A DNA stretch of 64,000 bases from Alphaproteobacteria bacterium (GTDB taxonomy: Bacteria > Pseudomonadota > Alphaproteobacteria > Bin95): NCBI GenBank assembly GCA_022822125.1, contig JAJECF010000043.1:1-64000 (forward strand), given 5' to 3'. Position 1 is the first letter of the stretch. Each line of letters begins with the position of its first letter. A program made the translations under genes and the position numbers. Positions 1 through 9,107 of this stretch are shown here, piece by piece. Under the pieces are notes generated by a model that was not told the DNA's origin, did not search any database, and saw nothing but the letters and a program-made list of their open reading frames with translations.

Positions 1-754
1 CGGACGGCATGACCTGGAGCCGGAGGACGGCGCCGCGATCCCGGCCGGCTGGCACATGCTCTACTTCCTGCCCCGCTTCGAGCAGGCGGAGCTGGGGCCG
101 GACGGCGCGCCCGCCTCCTCCGGCGTGATCCCGGAAATGCCGTTCCCGCGCCGCATGTATGCCGGCACGCGCCTCGCCTTCCACGAGCCGATCCGCATCG
201 GCGACCGGCTGCATCGGGAGACGGAGCTTGTGGAGCTCGCCGTCAAGGACGGCAGCACCGGCCGCCTCGCCTTCGCGACCGTCGAGAGCCGCATCTCCAC
301 GCCGCGCGGCCTGGCGGTGGTCGAGCAGCGCGACACGGTCTATCGCGAGGAGACGCCCGCCGGCGCCGCAAACAGGGCGCCGAAGCGCGCCGCGCCGCCG
401 GCCGACACCGTCTGGGAGGCTGAGGAGCGCCCGGACGAGGTCACCCTCTTCCGCTTCTCGGCGCTTACCTTCAACTCCCACCGCATCCATTACGACGCCG
501 TCTGGGCAAAGGAAGTGGAGGGCTATCCGGCGCTGGTGGTCCACGGGCCGCTCTCGCAGTCCTACCTGATGAACTTCGCCCGCGACTGCATGGCGCCGAA
601 ACGCATGACCTCCTTCGACATGCGGGCGCGCGCCCCGCTCTTCATCGACGGGCCGGTGCGGCTGGTCGGCAAGCCGGTGGACGGCGGCTGCGAGGTCTGG
701 GCGGTGACGCCGGAGGGCACCATCGCGATGAGCGCGTCGGCGGGCTTCGCCTGA
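1..754 (+). CDS. MaoC/FAS1-like acyl-CoA dehydratase, 5' end outside window
   Basis: The reading frame is open from the first bases of the window and ends at TGA 752-754, so the start lies upstream. An internal ATG at position 56 is inside the domain and is unlikely to be the true start. The visible protein resembles the mesaconyl-C4-CoA hydratase / FAS1-like dehydratase group: a WHMLYFLPRF segment near the front and a C-terminal hot-dog half with FNSHRIHYD and GYPALVVHGPLSQ, the usual hydratase motif with its conserved Asp and His. Such enzymes hydrate or dehydrate branched or dicarboxylic enoyl-CoA esters. It is followed after 41 bp by a TauD-type dioxygenase and an SDR on the same strand. 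The family call is firm but the substrate is not known. Confidence 0.8.
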   Translation, partial: GRHDLEPEDGAAIPAGWHMLYFLPRFEQAELGPDGAPASSGVIPEMPFPRRMYAGTRLAFHEPIRIGDRLHRETELVELAVKDGSTGRLAFATVESRISTPRGLAVVEQRDTVYREETPAGAANRAPKRAAPPADTVWEAEERPDEVTLFRFSALTFNSHRIHYDAVWAKEVEGYPALVVHGPLSQSYLMNFARDCMAPKRMTSFDMRARAPLFIDGPVRLVGKPVDGGCEVWAVTPEGTIAMSASAGFA

Positions 755-795
755 GGTTTGGCGAGGGAAACGAGGAACAACCGGGAGACAGCAAC

Positions 796-1644
796 ATGGC
801 AGAGCAGCTTCAGACCCGACCGCTCGGCGGCGCGCTCGGGCTCGAAGTGACCGGCGTCGATCTGTCGGAGCCGATCGCCGAGGACGTGTTCGACGAGATC
901 AAGGAGAATTTCTGGCGGAACCCGGTTCTCGTCTTCCGCGACCAGGACCTCGACGCGCACAGCCTGGCGGCGCTGGGCAAGCGCTTCGGTCCGCTCCAGC
1001 TTCATGTGCTGGTCGATTACCGCCATGAGGAGGTGCCGGAGGTATCGTGGCTGACCAATGTGAACAAGGACGGCTCGCTCGATCCCGCCGGCTACAAGCG
1101 CGCGACGACCTGGCATTCCGACGGCACCTTCGAGGAGCGCCCGCCGGCGGTCGCCATCCTGCACGCCAGGGAAATCCCGTCGAAGGGCGGCGGCACTGTG
1201 TTCTGCAACATGATCCGCGCCTATGAGACGCTGCCGGACGAGGTGCGGGAGCGGATCGACGGGCTGACGGGCCGGCATTTCTACGGCGCCGGCCCCGGCG
1301 GAACCGGCGCGCTTCCGCTCAAGGACTACCAGGAGGGGACGCTGCCGGAGGTGCATCACCCCGTCGTGCGCACGCATCCGGAGAGCGGGCGCCGGATGCT
1401 CTATGTCAACGCTATCCACACCTTCGGCTTCGTCGAGGTCGAGGGCGAGGAGGGCGAGACGCTGCTGAACGGCCTGCTCGACCACGCCACCCGGGACGAG
1501 TTCGTCTATCACCACCGCTGGAGCCACGGCGACGTGGTGATGTGGGACGAGCGCGCCACCATGCACCGGGGCGCGGGCGACTACGACCCGAACGAGCGCC
1601 GGGTGATGCTGCGGACCATCTCCTACGGGGAACGGCCCCGGTGA
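796..1644 (+). CDS. TauD/TfdA family Fe(II)/2-oxoglutarate dioxygenase
   Basis: 282 aa, cytosolic. The facial triad is visible: His107 and Asp109 in TTWHSDGTF and His257 in ATMHRGAGDYD, with the 2-oxoglutarate-binding Arg expected in the following ERRVMLRT segment. Family members couple decarboxylation of 2-oxoglutarate to hydroxylation of a small substrate such as taurine, an aryloxyalkanoate or a carnitine precursor. The start ATG follows a purine-rich leader (GGGAGA). The stop overlaps the GTG of the next SDR gene by 4 bp, so the two are probably translationally coupled and work on the same substrate. Neighbouring CoA-dependent enzymes suggest it opens an oxidative degradation route. This is inference, and the substrate cannot be read from sequence. 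Confidence 0.85.
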   Translation: MAEQLQTRPLGGALGLEVTGVDLSEPIAEDVFDEIKENFWRNPVLVFRDQDLDAHSLAALGKRFGPLQLHVLVDYRHEEVPEVSWLTNVNKDGSLDPAGYKRATTWHSDGTFEERPPAVAILHAREIPSKGGGTVFCNMIRAYETLPDEVRERIDGLTGRHFYGAGPGGTGALPLKDYQEGTLPEVHHPVVRTHPESGRRMLYVNAIHTFGFVEVEGEEGETLLNGLLDHATRDEFVYHHRWSHGDVVMWDERATMHRGAGDYDPNERRVMLRTISYGERPR

Positions 1645-2504
1645 ACCCGGCCTTCGCCAAGGCCGTCCTGCTGACCGGGGCGGCCGGCGGGCTCGGTGCG
1701 GCGATGGCCGAGGCGCTTGCCGGAGACGGGCACCGTCTGGCGTTGGTGGACCGCGACGAAGAGCGCCTGCAGGCGTTGACCGACCGGCTCTGGCAGCAAT
1801 ATGGCGAGGGCGTCCTGCTGCCGTTGGCGCTCGACCTTGCCGACGAGGAGGCGTGCGCGGAGGCGGTCGGGCGCGCGGCGGAGCATTTCGGGCGGCTCGA
1901 CATGCTGGTGAACAATGCCGGCATCGGCATGAGCACGCTGCGCCCCGACTACCATCTGCGCCCGCTCGCCGCCCTCAGCGAGGTATCGGTCGAGGACTGG
2001 CAGCGCTTCGTCGCCGTCCACGCCACCGCGCCCTTCGCCTTCATGCGCGCCGCCGCGCCCTTCATGCAGGAGCGCGGCTGGGGCCGGATCGTCAATGTCA
2101 CCACCTCGCTCTCGACCATGCTCCGGCCGCAATTCTTCCCCTATGGCGCGTCGAAGGCCGCGCTTGAGGCGATGTCGTCCCAGTTCGCCGGCGAGTTGGA
2201 GGGAACCGGTATCACCGTGAACGTGCTCACGCCCGGCGGGCCGACGGACACGCCGATGGTGACGGCGGAGAGCGCGCCGGACCGGAGCGCCCTGCTCTCT
2301 CCGTCGGTGATGGCTTCGCCGGTCCGCTTTCTCGCCTCGGAGATTTCCGACGGCTTCACCGGGCGGCGCATCGTCGCCGCGCTCTGGGACAAGCGTCTCG
2401 CGCCCGTCGAGGCCGCCATGAAGGCCGGCGGTCCCGTCGGCTGGCCCGGCACGGGACCCGCCGCCATCTGGCCGGACAGCCTGCCGGGAGGCGAGCGCGC
2501 CTGA
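1641..2504 (+). CDS. short-chain dehydrogenase/reductase (SDR)
   Basis: 287 aa if it starts at GTG 1641, which overlaps the dioxygenase stop (GTGA). Longer in-frame extension into the preceding gene is not supported. Classical SDR features are present: TGAAGGLG cofactor loop at residues 12-19, NNAG at 91-94, a Ser-rich VTTSLST stretch, and the Tyr168-x3-Lys172 active site in YGASKAA. The C-terminal part has the usual PGGPTDTPM loop. It probably oxidises or reduces an alcohol/ketone made by the coupled TauD-type enzyme using NAD(P)H. It is followed by about 100 bp with a candidate promoter before etfB. Exact substrate unknown. Confidence 0.85.
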   Translation: MNPAFAKAVLLTGAAGGLGAAMAEALAGDGHRLALVDRDEERLQALTDRLWQQYGEGVLLPLALDLADEEACAEAVGRAAEHFGRLDMLVNNAGIGMSTLRPDYHLRPLAALSEVSVEDWQRFVAVHATAPFAFMRAAAPFMQERGWGRIVNVTTSLSTMLRPQFFPYGASKAALEAMSSQFAGELEGTGITVNVLTPGGPTDTPMVTAESAPDRSALLSPSVMASPVRFLASEISDGFTGRRIVAALWDKRLAPVEAAMKAGGPVGWPGTGPAAIWPDSLPGGERA

Positions 2505-2542
2505 CGCGGCGGAATGCTGCACCGCAAAAGCCCCCGCGCCGC

Positions 2543-2572
2543 TTGACTTGTCCGGCGCCCGAACCCTAAAAG
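2543..2572 (+). promoter_or_regulatory. candidate sigma70-type promoter for etfBA and the downstream dehydrogenase
   Basis: TTGACT at 2543-2548 and TAAAAG at 2567-2572 are separated by 18 bp in the only sizeable gap between the SDR gene and etfB. The spacing and the location 40 bp before the etfB start fit a housekeeping promoter. This is read by eye only. A perfect -35 hexamer start in GC-rich DNA is suggestive but not proof. Confidence 0.4.
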
Positions 2573-2610
2573 CCGCCCTTGCCCTTCAACCCGAGTCTGC
2601 GGAGGTCCCC

Positions 2611-3360
2611 TTGAAGGTCCTCGTCCCCGTCAAGCGCGTCATCGACTACAATGTGAAGATCCGGGTGAAGCCGGACGGCACCGGTGTCGAGACCCGGAAT
2701 GTGAAGATGTCGATGAACCCGTTCGACGAAATTTCCGTCGAACAGGCCATCCGGATGAAGGAAAGCGGCGCGGCCGAGGAGATCGTCGCGGTTTCCATCG
2801 GTGTGCAGCAGTGCCAGGAGACCATCCGCACCGCGCTCGCCATGGGCGCGGACCGGGGCATTCTGGTCGTCACCGAAGACGAGGTGGAGCCGCTCGCCGT
2901 CGCCAAGATGCTGAAGGCGATCTGCGAGAAGGAAGAGCCGGGCATGGTTATTCTCGGCAAGCAGGCTATCGACGACGACTGCAACCAGACGGGCCAGATG
3001 CTTTCCGCCCTGCTCGGCTGGTCGCAGGCGACCTTCGCCTCGGAGGTCGCGATAGACGGCGGCAAGGCCCGCGTCACCCGCGAGGTCGATGGCGGGCTGG
3101 AGACGGTCGAGGTGACGCTGCCGACCGTGGTGACGGTGGACCTGCGCCTCAACGAGCCGCGCTATGCCTCGCTGCCCAACATCATGAAGGCGAAGCGCAA
3201 GCCCATCGACCGCATGGAGCCGGCGGAGCTCGGCGTCGATACCGCGCCCCGCCTCAAGGTGCTCCATGTCGGCGAGCCGGAGAAGCGGGCCGGCGGCGTG
3301 AAGGTCGAGACCGTCGAGGAACTCGTGCAGAAGCTCTCCACCGAAGCGAAGGTGATCTGA
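2611..3360 (+). CDS. etfB: electron transfer flavoprotein beta subunit
   Basis: 249 aa from TTG 2611. This start gives the canonical N-terminus [20 protein letters not shown] and is preceded by GCGGAGG; an ATG-less upstream extension in the same frame looks non-coding. The protein has the conserved [13 protein letters not shown] segment and the AMP-binding region around [22 protein letters not shown]. The beta subunit pairs with EtfA to accept electrons from acyl-CoA dehydrogenases and similar flavoenzymes and pass them to ETF-quinone oxidoreductase in the membrane. The partner etfA follows after 4 bp. No ETF-QO gene is in the window. Confidence 0.95.
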   Translation: MKVLVPVKRVIDYNVKIRVKPDGTGVETRNVKMSMNPFDEISVEQAIRMKESGAAEEIVAVSIGVQQCQETIRTALAMGADRGILVVTEDEVEPLAVAKMLKAICEKEEPGMVILGKQAIDDDCNQTGQMLSALLGWSQATFASEVAIDGGKARVTREVDGGLETVEVTLPTVVTVDLRLNEPRYASLPNIMKAKRKPIDRMEPAELGVDTAPRLKVLHVGEPEKRAGGVKVETVEELVQKLSTEAKVI

Positions 3361-3364
3361 TCCC

Positions 3365-4318
3365 ATGAGTGTCCTCGTCATCGCCGAACACGACAACGCC
3401 GCGCTGAAGGCGGCCACGCGCAACGCCGTCGCCGCAGCGGCCGAGATCGACACGGATGTGCATGTGCTGGTGGCCGGCCGGGACTGCGGCCCCGCCGCCG
3501 AAGCCGCCGCCCGGGTCGAGGGCGTCGTCAAAGTGCTGGTTGCCGAAGACGCGGCCTATGAGCATGCGCTCGCGGAGAATGTGGCGAAACTCGTGGTCGA
3601 TCTCGCCGGCGGCTACAGCCATGTGCTGGCGCCTTCCACCGCCAACGGCAAGAACATCCTGCCCCGCGCCGCGGCCCTGCTCGATGTCGCCCAGATTTCG
3701 GACATCACGGAAGTCGTGTCGGCCGACACTTTCGTGCGGCCCATCTATGCCGGCAACGCCATGGCGAAGGTCCAGTCCGGCGATCCCGTCAAGCTCATTA
3801 CTGTGCGCATGACGGCGTTCGATGCGGCTCCGGCCGAAGGCGGCTCGGCGCCGGTCGAGGCGGTCGGCGGCGAAGGCGGCGTCGGGCTTTCGAGCTTTGT
3901 CGGGCGCCAGCTCACCAAGTCCGAGCGTCCGGAACTCACCACCGCCGGCATCGTCGTCTCCGGCGGGCGCGGCATGGGCTCGGGCGAGAACTTCAACATA
4001 TTGGAGGCGCTCGCCGACCGGCTGGGCGCGGCGGTCGGCGCCTCGCGCGCGGCAGTGGATGCGGGCTATGTGCCGAACGACTACCAGGTGGGCCAGACCG
4101 GCAAGGTGGTGGCGCCCGACCTCTACATCGCCGTGGGCATTTCCGGAGCCATCCAGCATCTCGCCGGCATGAAGGACAGCCGGGTGATCGTCGCCATCAA
4201 CAAGGACGAGGAAGCGCCGATCTTCCAGGTGGCCGATTACGGGCTGGTGGCGGACCTGTTCAAGGCCGTGCCGGAATTGACCGAGGCGGTCGCGGAATAC
4301 AAGGCGGAAAACGATTGA
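3365..4318 (+). CDS. etfA: electron transfer flavoprotein alpha subunit
   Basis: 317 aa, normal for the family. The N-terminal half (about 1-190) is the ETF alpha/beta fold. The C-terminal FAD-binding domain (about 195-315) carries [12 protein letters not shown] and [24 protein letters not shown], which hold the flavin. It forms the heterodimer with EtfB encoded immediately upstream and shuttles electrons from matrix-type dehydrogenases to the quinone pool. The stop overlaps a TTG that could start the next gene, so the three genes look like one operon. The ATG start is preceded by a weak ribosome-binding region, consistent with coupling to etfB. Confidence 0.95.
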   Translation: MSVLVIAEHDNAALKAATRNAVAAAAEIDTDVHVLVAGRDCGPAAEAAARVEGVVKVLVAEDAAYEHALAENVAKLVVDLAGGYSHVLAPSTANGKNILPRAAALLDVAQISDITEVVSADTFVRPIYAGNAMAKVQSGDPVKLITVRMTAFDAAPAEGGSAPVEAVGGEGGVGLSSFVGRQLTKSERPELTTAGIVVSGGRGMGSGENFNILEALADRLGAAVGASRAAVDAGYVPNDYQVGQTGKVVAPDLYIAVGISGAIQHLAGMKDSRVIVAINKDEEAPIFQVADYGLVADLFKAVPELTEAVAEYKAEND

Positions 4319-4323
4319 GCGCC

Positions 4324-5217
4324 ATGCCCAGGGACCTCGACAGCAGCATCCGCAAGGTCGGCGTCATCGGCGCCGGGCAGATGGGCAGCGGCATTGCGCA
4401 TGTGGCTGCGCTTTCCGGCTTCGATGTGCGTCTGGTCGATGTCGCGGAAGCGGCGCTGGAACGCAGCCTCGCCGTCATCGACCGCAATATGGACCGGCAG
4501 TTGCGCCGGGGCCTGTTCGACGAAGCGGCGAAGGCCCAGGCGCTGGCGCGGATCGACACGGGCTCGGACTATGCCGGCTTCCGGGATTGCGACATCGTGA
4601 TCGAGGCTGCCACGGAGAACGAGGCGGTGAAGCGCGAGGTGTTCAAGGCGCTGCTGCCGCATCTCGGCGAGGGCGCCATCGTCGCGTCCAACACCTCTTC
4701 GATCTCGATCACGCGGCTGGCGTCCACAACCGACCGGCCGGAGCGGTTCATCGGCCTGCATTTCATGAATCCCGTGCCGATGATGACCCTGGTCGAATTG
4801 ATCCGGGGCATCGCCACCGAGGACCGGACCTTCGAGAATGTGAGGGAGTTCGCAGTCTCGCTCGGCAAGACGCCGGTGGCGGCGGAGGACTTCCCGGCCT
4901 TCATCGTCAACCGCATCCTGCTGCCGATGATAAACGAGGCCGTCTATACGCTCTATGAGGGCGTGGGCTCGGTCGACGCCATCGACACCGGCATGCGCCT
5001 CGGCGCGAACCACCCGATGGGGCCGCTGGAGCTTGCGGATTTCATCGGCCTCGACACCTGCCTTGCGGTGATGCAGGTGCTTTATGACGGGCTGGCGGAC
5101 AGCAAATACCGCCCCTGCCCGCTGCTGGTGAAATATGTCGAGGCCGGCTGGATCGGCCGCAAGGCCGGCCGCGGTTTCTACGACTATTCCGGCGACCACC
5201 CCGTCCCGACGCGGTAG
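4324..5217 (+). CDS. 3-hydroxybutyryl-CoA (3-hydroxyacyl-CoA) dehydrogenase
   Basis: 297 aa from ATG 4324. A TTG at 4315 overlapping the etfA stop (TTGA) is an alternative that adds three residues. The N-terminal Rossmann domain has GAGQMGSG (about residues 16-23). The catalytic His146 lies in IGLHFMNPVP, with ASNTSSISIT before it and the C-terminal helical domain containing VNRILLPMINEA and HPMGPLELADFIGLD. It oxidises (S)-3-hydroxybutyryl-CoA to acetoacetyl-CoA with NAD+, or the reverse in poly-hydroxybutyrate or butyrate metabolism. Its operon with ETF genes fits fatty-acid or short acyl-CoA oxidation. It ends 9 bp from the convergent alcohol dehydrogenase. Confidence 0.93.
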   Translation: MPRDLDSSIRKVGVIGAGQMGSGIAHVAALSGFDVRLVDVAEAALERSLAVIDRNMDRQLRRGLFDEAAKAQALARIDTGSDYAGFRDCDIVIEAATENEAVKREVFKALLPHLGEGAIVASNTSSISITRLASTTDRPERFIGLHFMNPVPMMTLVELIRGIATEDRTFENVREFAVSLGKTPVAAEDFPAFIVNRILLPMINEAVYTLYEGVGSVDAIDTGMRLGANHPMGPLELADFIGLDTCLAVMQVLYDGLADSKYRPCPLLVKYVEAGWIGRKAGRGFYDYSGDHPVPTR

Positions 5218-5226
5218 GGCGGGCGG

Positions 5227-6402
5227 CTACAGCACGCCGTCGATTGCACGAAGGTAGAGGCGCTCCAACGCGCCTGTATCGAGAGAAATCGGGTTGGTTG
5301 CAGCCGACGGGTCCGCCGCCGCCATCGGCGCCATGCGCCTTGCGAACGAGGCGTCCACGCCTATGTCCCTGAGCGTGTGCGGAATCCCGATCTCCTCGCG
5401 CAGGGCAAGGATCCAGTCGAGGATGCCCGAGAAGGACGGGTCCGGCAGGTCGAGGTAGCGCGCGAGGGCCGCCATCTTCGTCTCGACAGCCGGCCGGTTG
5501 AAGACGAGCACATAGGGCATGACCACCGCGTTCGTCAGGCCATGGTGAGTGTCGAGCAGAGAGCTGCAGGGGTGGCTGAGGGCGTGCATGGCGCCCAGCC
5601 CCTTCTGAAAGGCGGTCGAGCCCATCGCGGCCGCCACCTGCATGCGGCTCCGCGCCGCAAGGTCGGAGGGGTTCTTCACCGCGACGGGAAGCGCGTCGCG
5701 GACGAGCCGCATGGCTTCGAGCGCAATCCCCTGCGCCAGCGGATGGAAGACGGGGCTCGAATAGGCTTCGAGACTGTGGGAGAGCGCGTCCATGCCGACC
5801 GCCGCGGTGAGGTGAGCGGGAAGCCCCACGGTGAGTTCGGGGTCCAGGATCACGCGGCCCGGCATCATCCGGGGATGGAAGATAATCCGCTTGGTGCGTT
5901 CGGCGCGGGCGTCGGTGATGACCGAGGCGCGCCCCGTCTCCGAACCCGTGCCCGAGGTGGTGGGAACGGCGACCACCGGCAGAATTCCGTCCTCGGCGGC
6001 CCGGGTCCACCAGTCCTCGCGGTTCTCGAAGTCCCAGATAGGGCGCGACTGGCCCGCCATGAGACCGATCGCCTTCCCCACATCGAGGGCGCTCCCGCCA
6101 CCGAAGGCGATAACCCCGTCGCGGTTTCCGTCCCGCAGCGCCGCTACCCCGTCACGGACATTGGCCTCGACCGGGTTCGCGCGCACGTCCGAAAACACCG
6201 CGCATGCGAGACCCGCCTGCGCACAGGACGCCACCGCTTCGCCCACCATGGGCAGCGCCGCCAGCCCGGGGTCCGTGACCAGCAGGGGCCGGCGGATGCC
6301 GAGTTCGAGGCAAGCTCCGGGAAGCTCGCTTATGCGGCCTGCGCCGAAGCGGATGGGAGCAGGGAAGCTCCAATTGCCAATCGGGTCCGTCGGCTTGTTC
6401 AT
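5227..6402 (-). CDS. iron-containing (group III) alcohol dehydrogenase
   Basis: 391 aa, typical length. The GGGSALDVGKAIGL motif around residues 101-114 binds NAD(P). The metal ligands appear as Asp205 and His209 (MDALSHSLEAY), His273 (MHALSHP) and His287 (HHGLTNA), so the iron site looks intact. Enzymes of this group interconvert alcohols and aldehydes, for example butanol, propanediol, lactaldehyde or 4-hydroxybutyrate. It is convergent with the hydroxyacyl-CoA dehydrogenase. On its other side lies a CaiB-type CoA-transferase in the same direction after 117 bp. Substrate not predictable. Confidence 0.88.
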   Translation of the reverse strand: MNKPTDPIGNWSFPAPIRFGAGRISELPGACLELGIRRPLLVTDPGLAALPMVGEAVASCAQAGLACAVFSDVRANPVEANVRDGVAALRDGNRDGVIAFGGGSALDVGKAIGLMAGQSRPIWDFENREDWWTRAAEDGILPVVAVPTTSGTGSETGRASVITDARAERTKRIIFHPRMMPGRVILDPELTVGLPAHLTAAVGMDALSHSLEAYSSPVFHPLAQGIALEAMRLVRDALPVAVKNPSDLAARSRMQVAAAMGSTAFQKGLGAMHALSHPCSSLLDTHHGLTNAVVMPYVLVFNRPAVETKMAALARYLDLPDPSFSGILDWILALREEIGIPHTLRDIGVDASFARRMAPMAAADPSAATNPISLDTGALERLYLRAIDGVL

Positions 6403-6519
6403 CGGGTGCGCCTCCCGGCATGAGCATCGGGAAAGACCGGATAGGACCCTTGCGGGGAGGAAGGCAAGTCCGGCGAGCGCGCCTGGCCGCGCTGGAACCG
6501 CCGGGTGAGAGTTCCCCGG

Positions 6520-7710
6520 CTAAATCACTCCGTCCGCCCGGAGTGCCTCGACCGCCGCGCCGTCATAGCCCAGCGGGGCCAGCACTTCCGCCGTGTGCTC
6601 GCCCTGGTCGGGGGTATGGAGACGGACGTCGGGGCGGCCGCCGCTGCGCGAGAGCGTCGCCGCCTGGCCGACGACTCCGACATCGCCGAGCTGCGGGTGG
6701 GCCATGACCTTCTCGATGCCGAGATGGCGGACCTGCGGGTCGGTCATCGTCCTGTCGATGCTGTTGATCGGCCCGCAGGGCACGCGCGCCTCGTTCAGCA
6801 CGATCACCCACTCCTCGCTCGGGCGCCTGGCCGTGTATTCGCCCAGCACCCTGTTGAGCGCGGCGCGGTTCTTCGACCGGCTCCCGTCGTCGGCATAGTC
6901 GGGATGGGAGACGAGCTCCGGGCAGCCGAGCGCGCCGCATAGCCGCTCGAACATGGTGTTCCCGGAAGCGGCGATATTGATATGGCCGTCGGCGGTCGGG
7001 AACACGCCGGTCGGAATCGAGGTCGGGTGGTCGTTGCCGGCCTGCGGGGCCACCTCGCCGGAGACCGTCCAGCGCGCCGCCTGGAAGTCCAGCATCATGA
7101 TCTGCGCTTCCAGCAGCGAGGTATGCACCCACTGCCCCTCGCCGGACCGCTCGCGTTCGTAGAGCGCCAGCAATATGCCCTGCGCCAGGTGCAGCCCGGC
7201 CGTCAGGTCCGCGATCGGGATGCCGACCCGGACCGGTCCCTGCCCCGGCAGGCCGGTAATCGACATGAGCCCGCCCATGCCCTGCGCGATCTGGTCCACG
7301 CCCGGCCGGTCGCGGTAGGGGCCCGACTGGCCGAAGCCTGAAATCGAGCCATAGACGATGCGCGGATTGACAGCCTTTACCGCGTCGTAGTCGATACCGA
7401 GCCGGTGCTTTACGCCCGCGCGGTAGTTCTCCACCACCACATCGGCGTCTTTCGCCATCTCCAGGAAGATCTCGCGGCCCCTGTCGGCCTTGAGGTTGAG
7501 CGTCATCGACCGCTTGTTGCGGTGCAGGTTCTGGAAGTCGAAGCCATGGCGGCTGCCGGACACCACCGAACGGGCGTCCTCGCCGGGCGGCGCCTCGATC
7601 TTGACCACATCCGCGCCCCAATCGGCAAGCTGGCGCACGGCCGTCGGCCCGGCGCGGGCGCGGGTGAGGTCGAGGACCCTGATATGGGCGAGAGGCAGCG
7701 CGGAGGACAT
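6520..7710 (-). CDS. CaiB/BaiF family class III CoA-transferase
   Basis: 396 aa. The N-terminal LAHIRVLDLTRARAGP and WGADVVKIEAP are characteristic of family III CoA-transferases. The catalytic Asp is Asp168 in GIPIADLTAGLH, matching the position of the acyl-aspartyl anhydride residue of formyl-CoA transferase. These enzymes move CoA between carboxylic acids (oxalate/formate, carnitine/butyrobetaine, mesaconate, succinyl-type esters). The gene is well formed, with ATG at 7710 and a stop 117 bp before the alcohol dehydrogenase start. Function in the surrounding catabolic cluster is probably activation of an organic acid, but the acid is unknown. Confidence 0.9.
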   Translation of the reverse strand: MSSALPLAHIRVLDLTRARAGPTAVRQLADWGADVVKIEAPPGEDARSVVSGSRHGFDFQNLHRNKRSMTLNLKADRGREIFLEMAKDADVVVENYRAGVKHRLGIDYDAVKAVNPRIVYGSISGFGQSGPYRDRPGVDQIAQGMGGLMSITGLPGQGPVRVGIPIADLTAGLHLAQGILLALYERERSGEGQWVHTSLLEAQIMMLDFQAARWTVSGEVAPQAGNDHPTSIPTGVFPTADGHINIAASGNTMFERLCGALGCPELVSHPDYADDGSRSKNRAALNRVLGEYTARRPSEEWVIVLNEARVPCGPINSIDRTMTDPQVRHLGIEKVMAHPQLGDVGVVGQAATLSRSGGRPDVRLHTPDQGEHTAEVLAPLGYDGAAVEALRADGVI

Positions 7711-8148
7711 GGCGGCTCATGCTTTCGTTCCGGGAAAACAGGCGTCATTCAAGCACATGCGGCAGCGGCCCCGCCAGCCTGCCGACGCCCGTTTGCCGCG
7801 CGTTGGCGGCCCGCAGCCGGAGAATCTCCGCTATGGCGGCGCCCGGCACCGCGGAGACCGGCCGGGATGGCAGGCGGAGCGATGCGGAATCCGGACAGCC
7901 GCGCGGCGCAGGTGGATGACGCGCTGCTGCATCGATCCGGCGCGACCGTGCCGCGCGTGTAAAAGGCCGCAGACCGTCCGACAACAGCAAGTCGAAAGCC
8001 CGCCCGATGGCGACATGCCTCGACCAGCGCGAGCGCCGACCGATGGCCCGGCACTTGGCGCCGAGTCCGGCGGCGCACATACGGGTCGCCGCCGGTTTGA
8101 CGCAAGACGACCCTGACACATATATATGTGAGAGATCGGGAGTCGGCC
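7711..8148. other. 438-bp gap between CoA-transferase and toxin-antitoxin pair
   Basis: No frame here gives a recognisable protein. The open frames on both strands are Arg/Pro-rich low-information translations typical of GC-rich noncoding DNA. The first part holds the divergent start region of the CoA-transferase. The last 50 bp hold the promoter and palindrome of the toxin-antitoxin pair, listed separately. A decayed gene cannot be excluded, but I see no family motif. Confidence 0.5.
8097..8130 (+). promoter_or_regulatory. promoter with overlapping 14-bp palindromic operator
   Basis: TTGACG at 8097-8102 and TATATA at 8121-8126 are 18 bp apart. The perfect palindrome CACATATATATGTG (8117-8130) covers the -10 element and ends 18 bp before the antitoxin ATG. 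Ribbon-helix-helix antitoxins commonly bind such short inverted repeats to repress their own operon. The palindrome is directly visible; repression by the adjacent protein is inference from family behaviour. Confidence 0.55.
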
Positions 8149-8481
8149 ATGTCGAACCGAAATACCACGCTCAATCTTCCAGCCTCTCTCATAGCGAAGA
8201 CAAAGGCCTATGCGGCCGCTCACGGCACCAGCATGACGGCGATTATCCGGGAGCATCTGGAAGCCGTTACGGCGGAGGCCGAAACGCCTGAAAACGATCC
8301 TCTCCAGGCCTATGCCGCGGGGCTTCTCTCGCGGCGCGCGGCAATCCGCGACGCCGGCGTCCGGGATTACGCCGGGCTTCTCGTCGCGCTGGGTGATGCG
8401 GGGCTGACGCCGCCCTGGTCGCCGGAGCACGAGCTCGAAAACCAGGCCGCCATGTTCGTCCGGATATGGAACGCGGCGTGA
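8149..8481 (+). CDS. ribbon-helix-helix antitoxin-like protein
   Basis: 110 aa from ATG 8149, chosen because GGGAG lies just upstream and because the protein then begins with the beta-strand MSNRNTTLNLP expected of an RHH fold. The next segment (AKTKAYAAAHGTSMTAIIREHLEAV, about residues 15-40) gives the two helices. The C-terminal part is acidic and probably wraps the toxin. It is a likely type II antitoxin and autorepressor, with the palindrome over its promoter as target. The downstream PIN-domain gene overlaps it by 4 or 16 bp depending on the chosen start. No close named family is recognised. Confidence 0.75.
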   Translation: MSNRNTTLNLPASLIAKTKAYAAAHGTSMTAIIREHLEAVTAEAETPENDPLQAYAAGLLSRRAAIRDAGVRDYAGLLVALGDAGLTPPWSPEHELENQAAMFVRIWNAA

Positions 8482-9074
8482 AGCGCTGCACGCTGCTGAT
8501 CCCCGATGCAGGGCCGCTGAACAGCCTCTGGGTTGCCGACCGGCTCGACCTGCTTCTGCGGCTCGACATGCCGATCGCAATCGTGGACGCGGTTTATGAC
8601 GAGGTCACGAGCGACCCGCGCTATTGGAAGGACGCCGAGGTCAAGGCGTTCATTGAGCGCCACAGCCCGCCTTTCACGATCGAGGAAACCGAAATCGGCG
8701 CCGAGGAGCGCAGGAAACGGAATGCCGGCAAGCCTCTCAAAAGGAACGCCGGCGAGTTGGCGATGGTGGACTTCATAAGCGAGGACGGCGGCGTGCAGCG
8801 TTACCTGCGGTCCGGCGACCCGCTTCTGGTGTTGTTCGAGGACCGCGGGAGTCTCTGCGTGTTCGGAAAGCCTCCGAACATGCACCTCCTGTCCACGGTC
8901 GGATTGCTCAGGGGACTGCAACGCGCGGGGATCGTCCCGTCCGCCGACGAGATCGTCAACGAGATGTTGCACCCCGCCGCTCCGGGACGCCGCCCCGAAG
9001 ACCGCCGGGCGTTCGCCGATCTGCCGGAAAGGACCGACGGGCCGGCGGAAATCGGCAGCGTCTGGAAACCCTGA
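8466..9074 (+). CDS. PIN-domain nuclease, probable toxin of the RHH pair
   Basis: 202 aa from ATG 8466. GTG 8478 would overlap the antitoxin stop as GTGA and is equally plausible. PIN-type acidic residues can be placed at Asp14 (IPDAGPLNSL), Glu46 (VDAVYDEVT), Glu97 (NAGELAMVDF) and Asp126 (LLVLFEDRG), the order expected of a Mg2+-dependent RNase. It is longer than typical VapC (about 130 aa). The extra C-terminal 60 residues (MLHPAAPGRRPEDRR onward) have no visible motif. Its partner is encoded just upstream. Likely an RNA-cleaving toxin, although the cellular target is unknown. Confidence 0.72.
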   Translation: MERGVKRCTLLIPDAGPLNSLWVADRLDLLLRLDMPIAIVDAVYDEVTSDPRYWKDAEVKAFIERHSPPFTIEETEIGAEERRKRNAGKPLKRNAGELAMVDFISEDGGVQRYLRSGDPLLVLFEDRGSLCVFGKPPNMHLLSTVGLLRGLQRAGIVPSADEIVNEMLHPAAPGRRPEDRRAFADLPERTDGPAEIGSVWKP

Positions 9075-9107
9075 CAGGAACGGCCGTTTCGCGAAGGCCG
9101 ATCCGGT

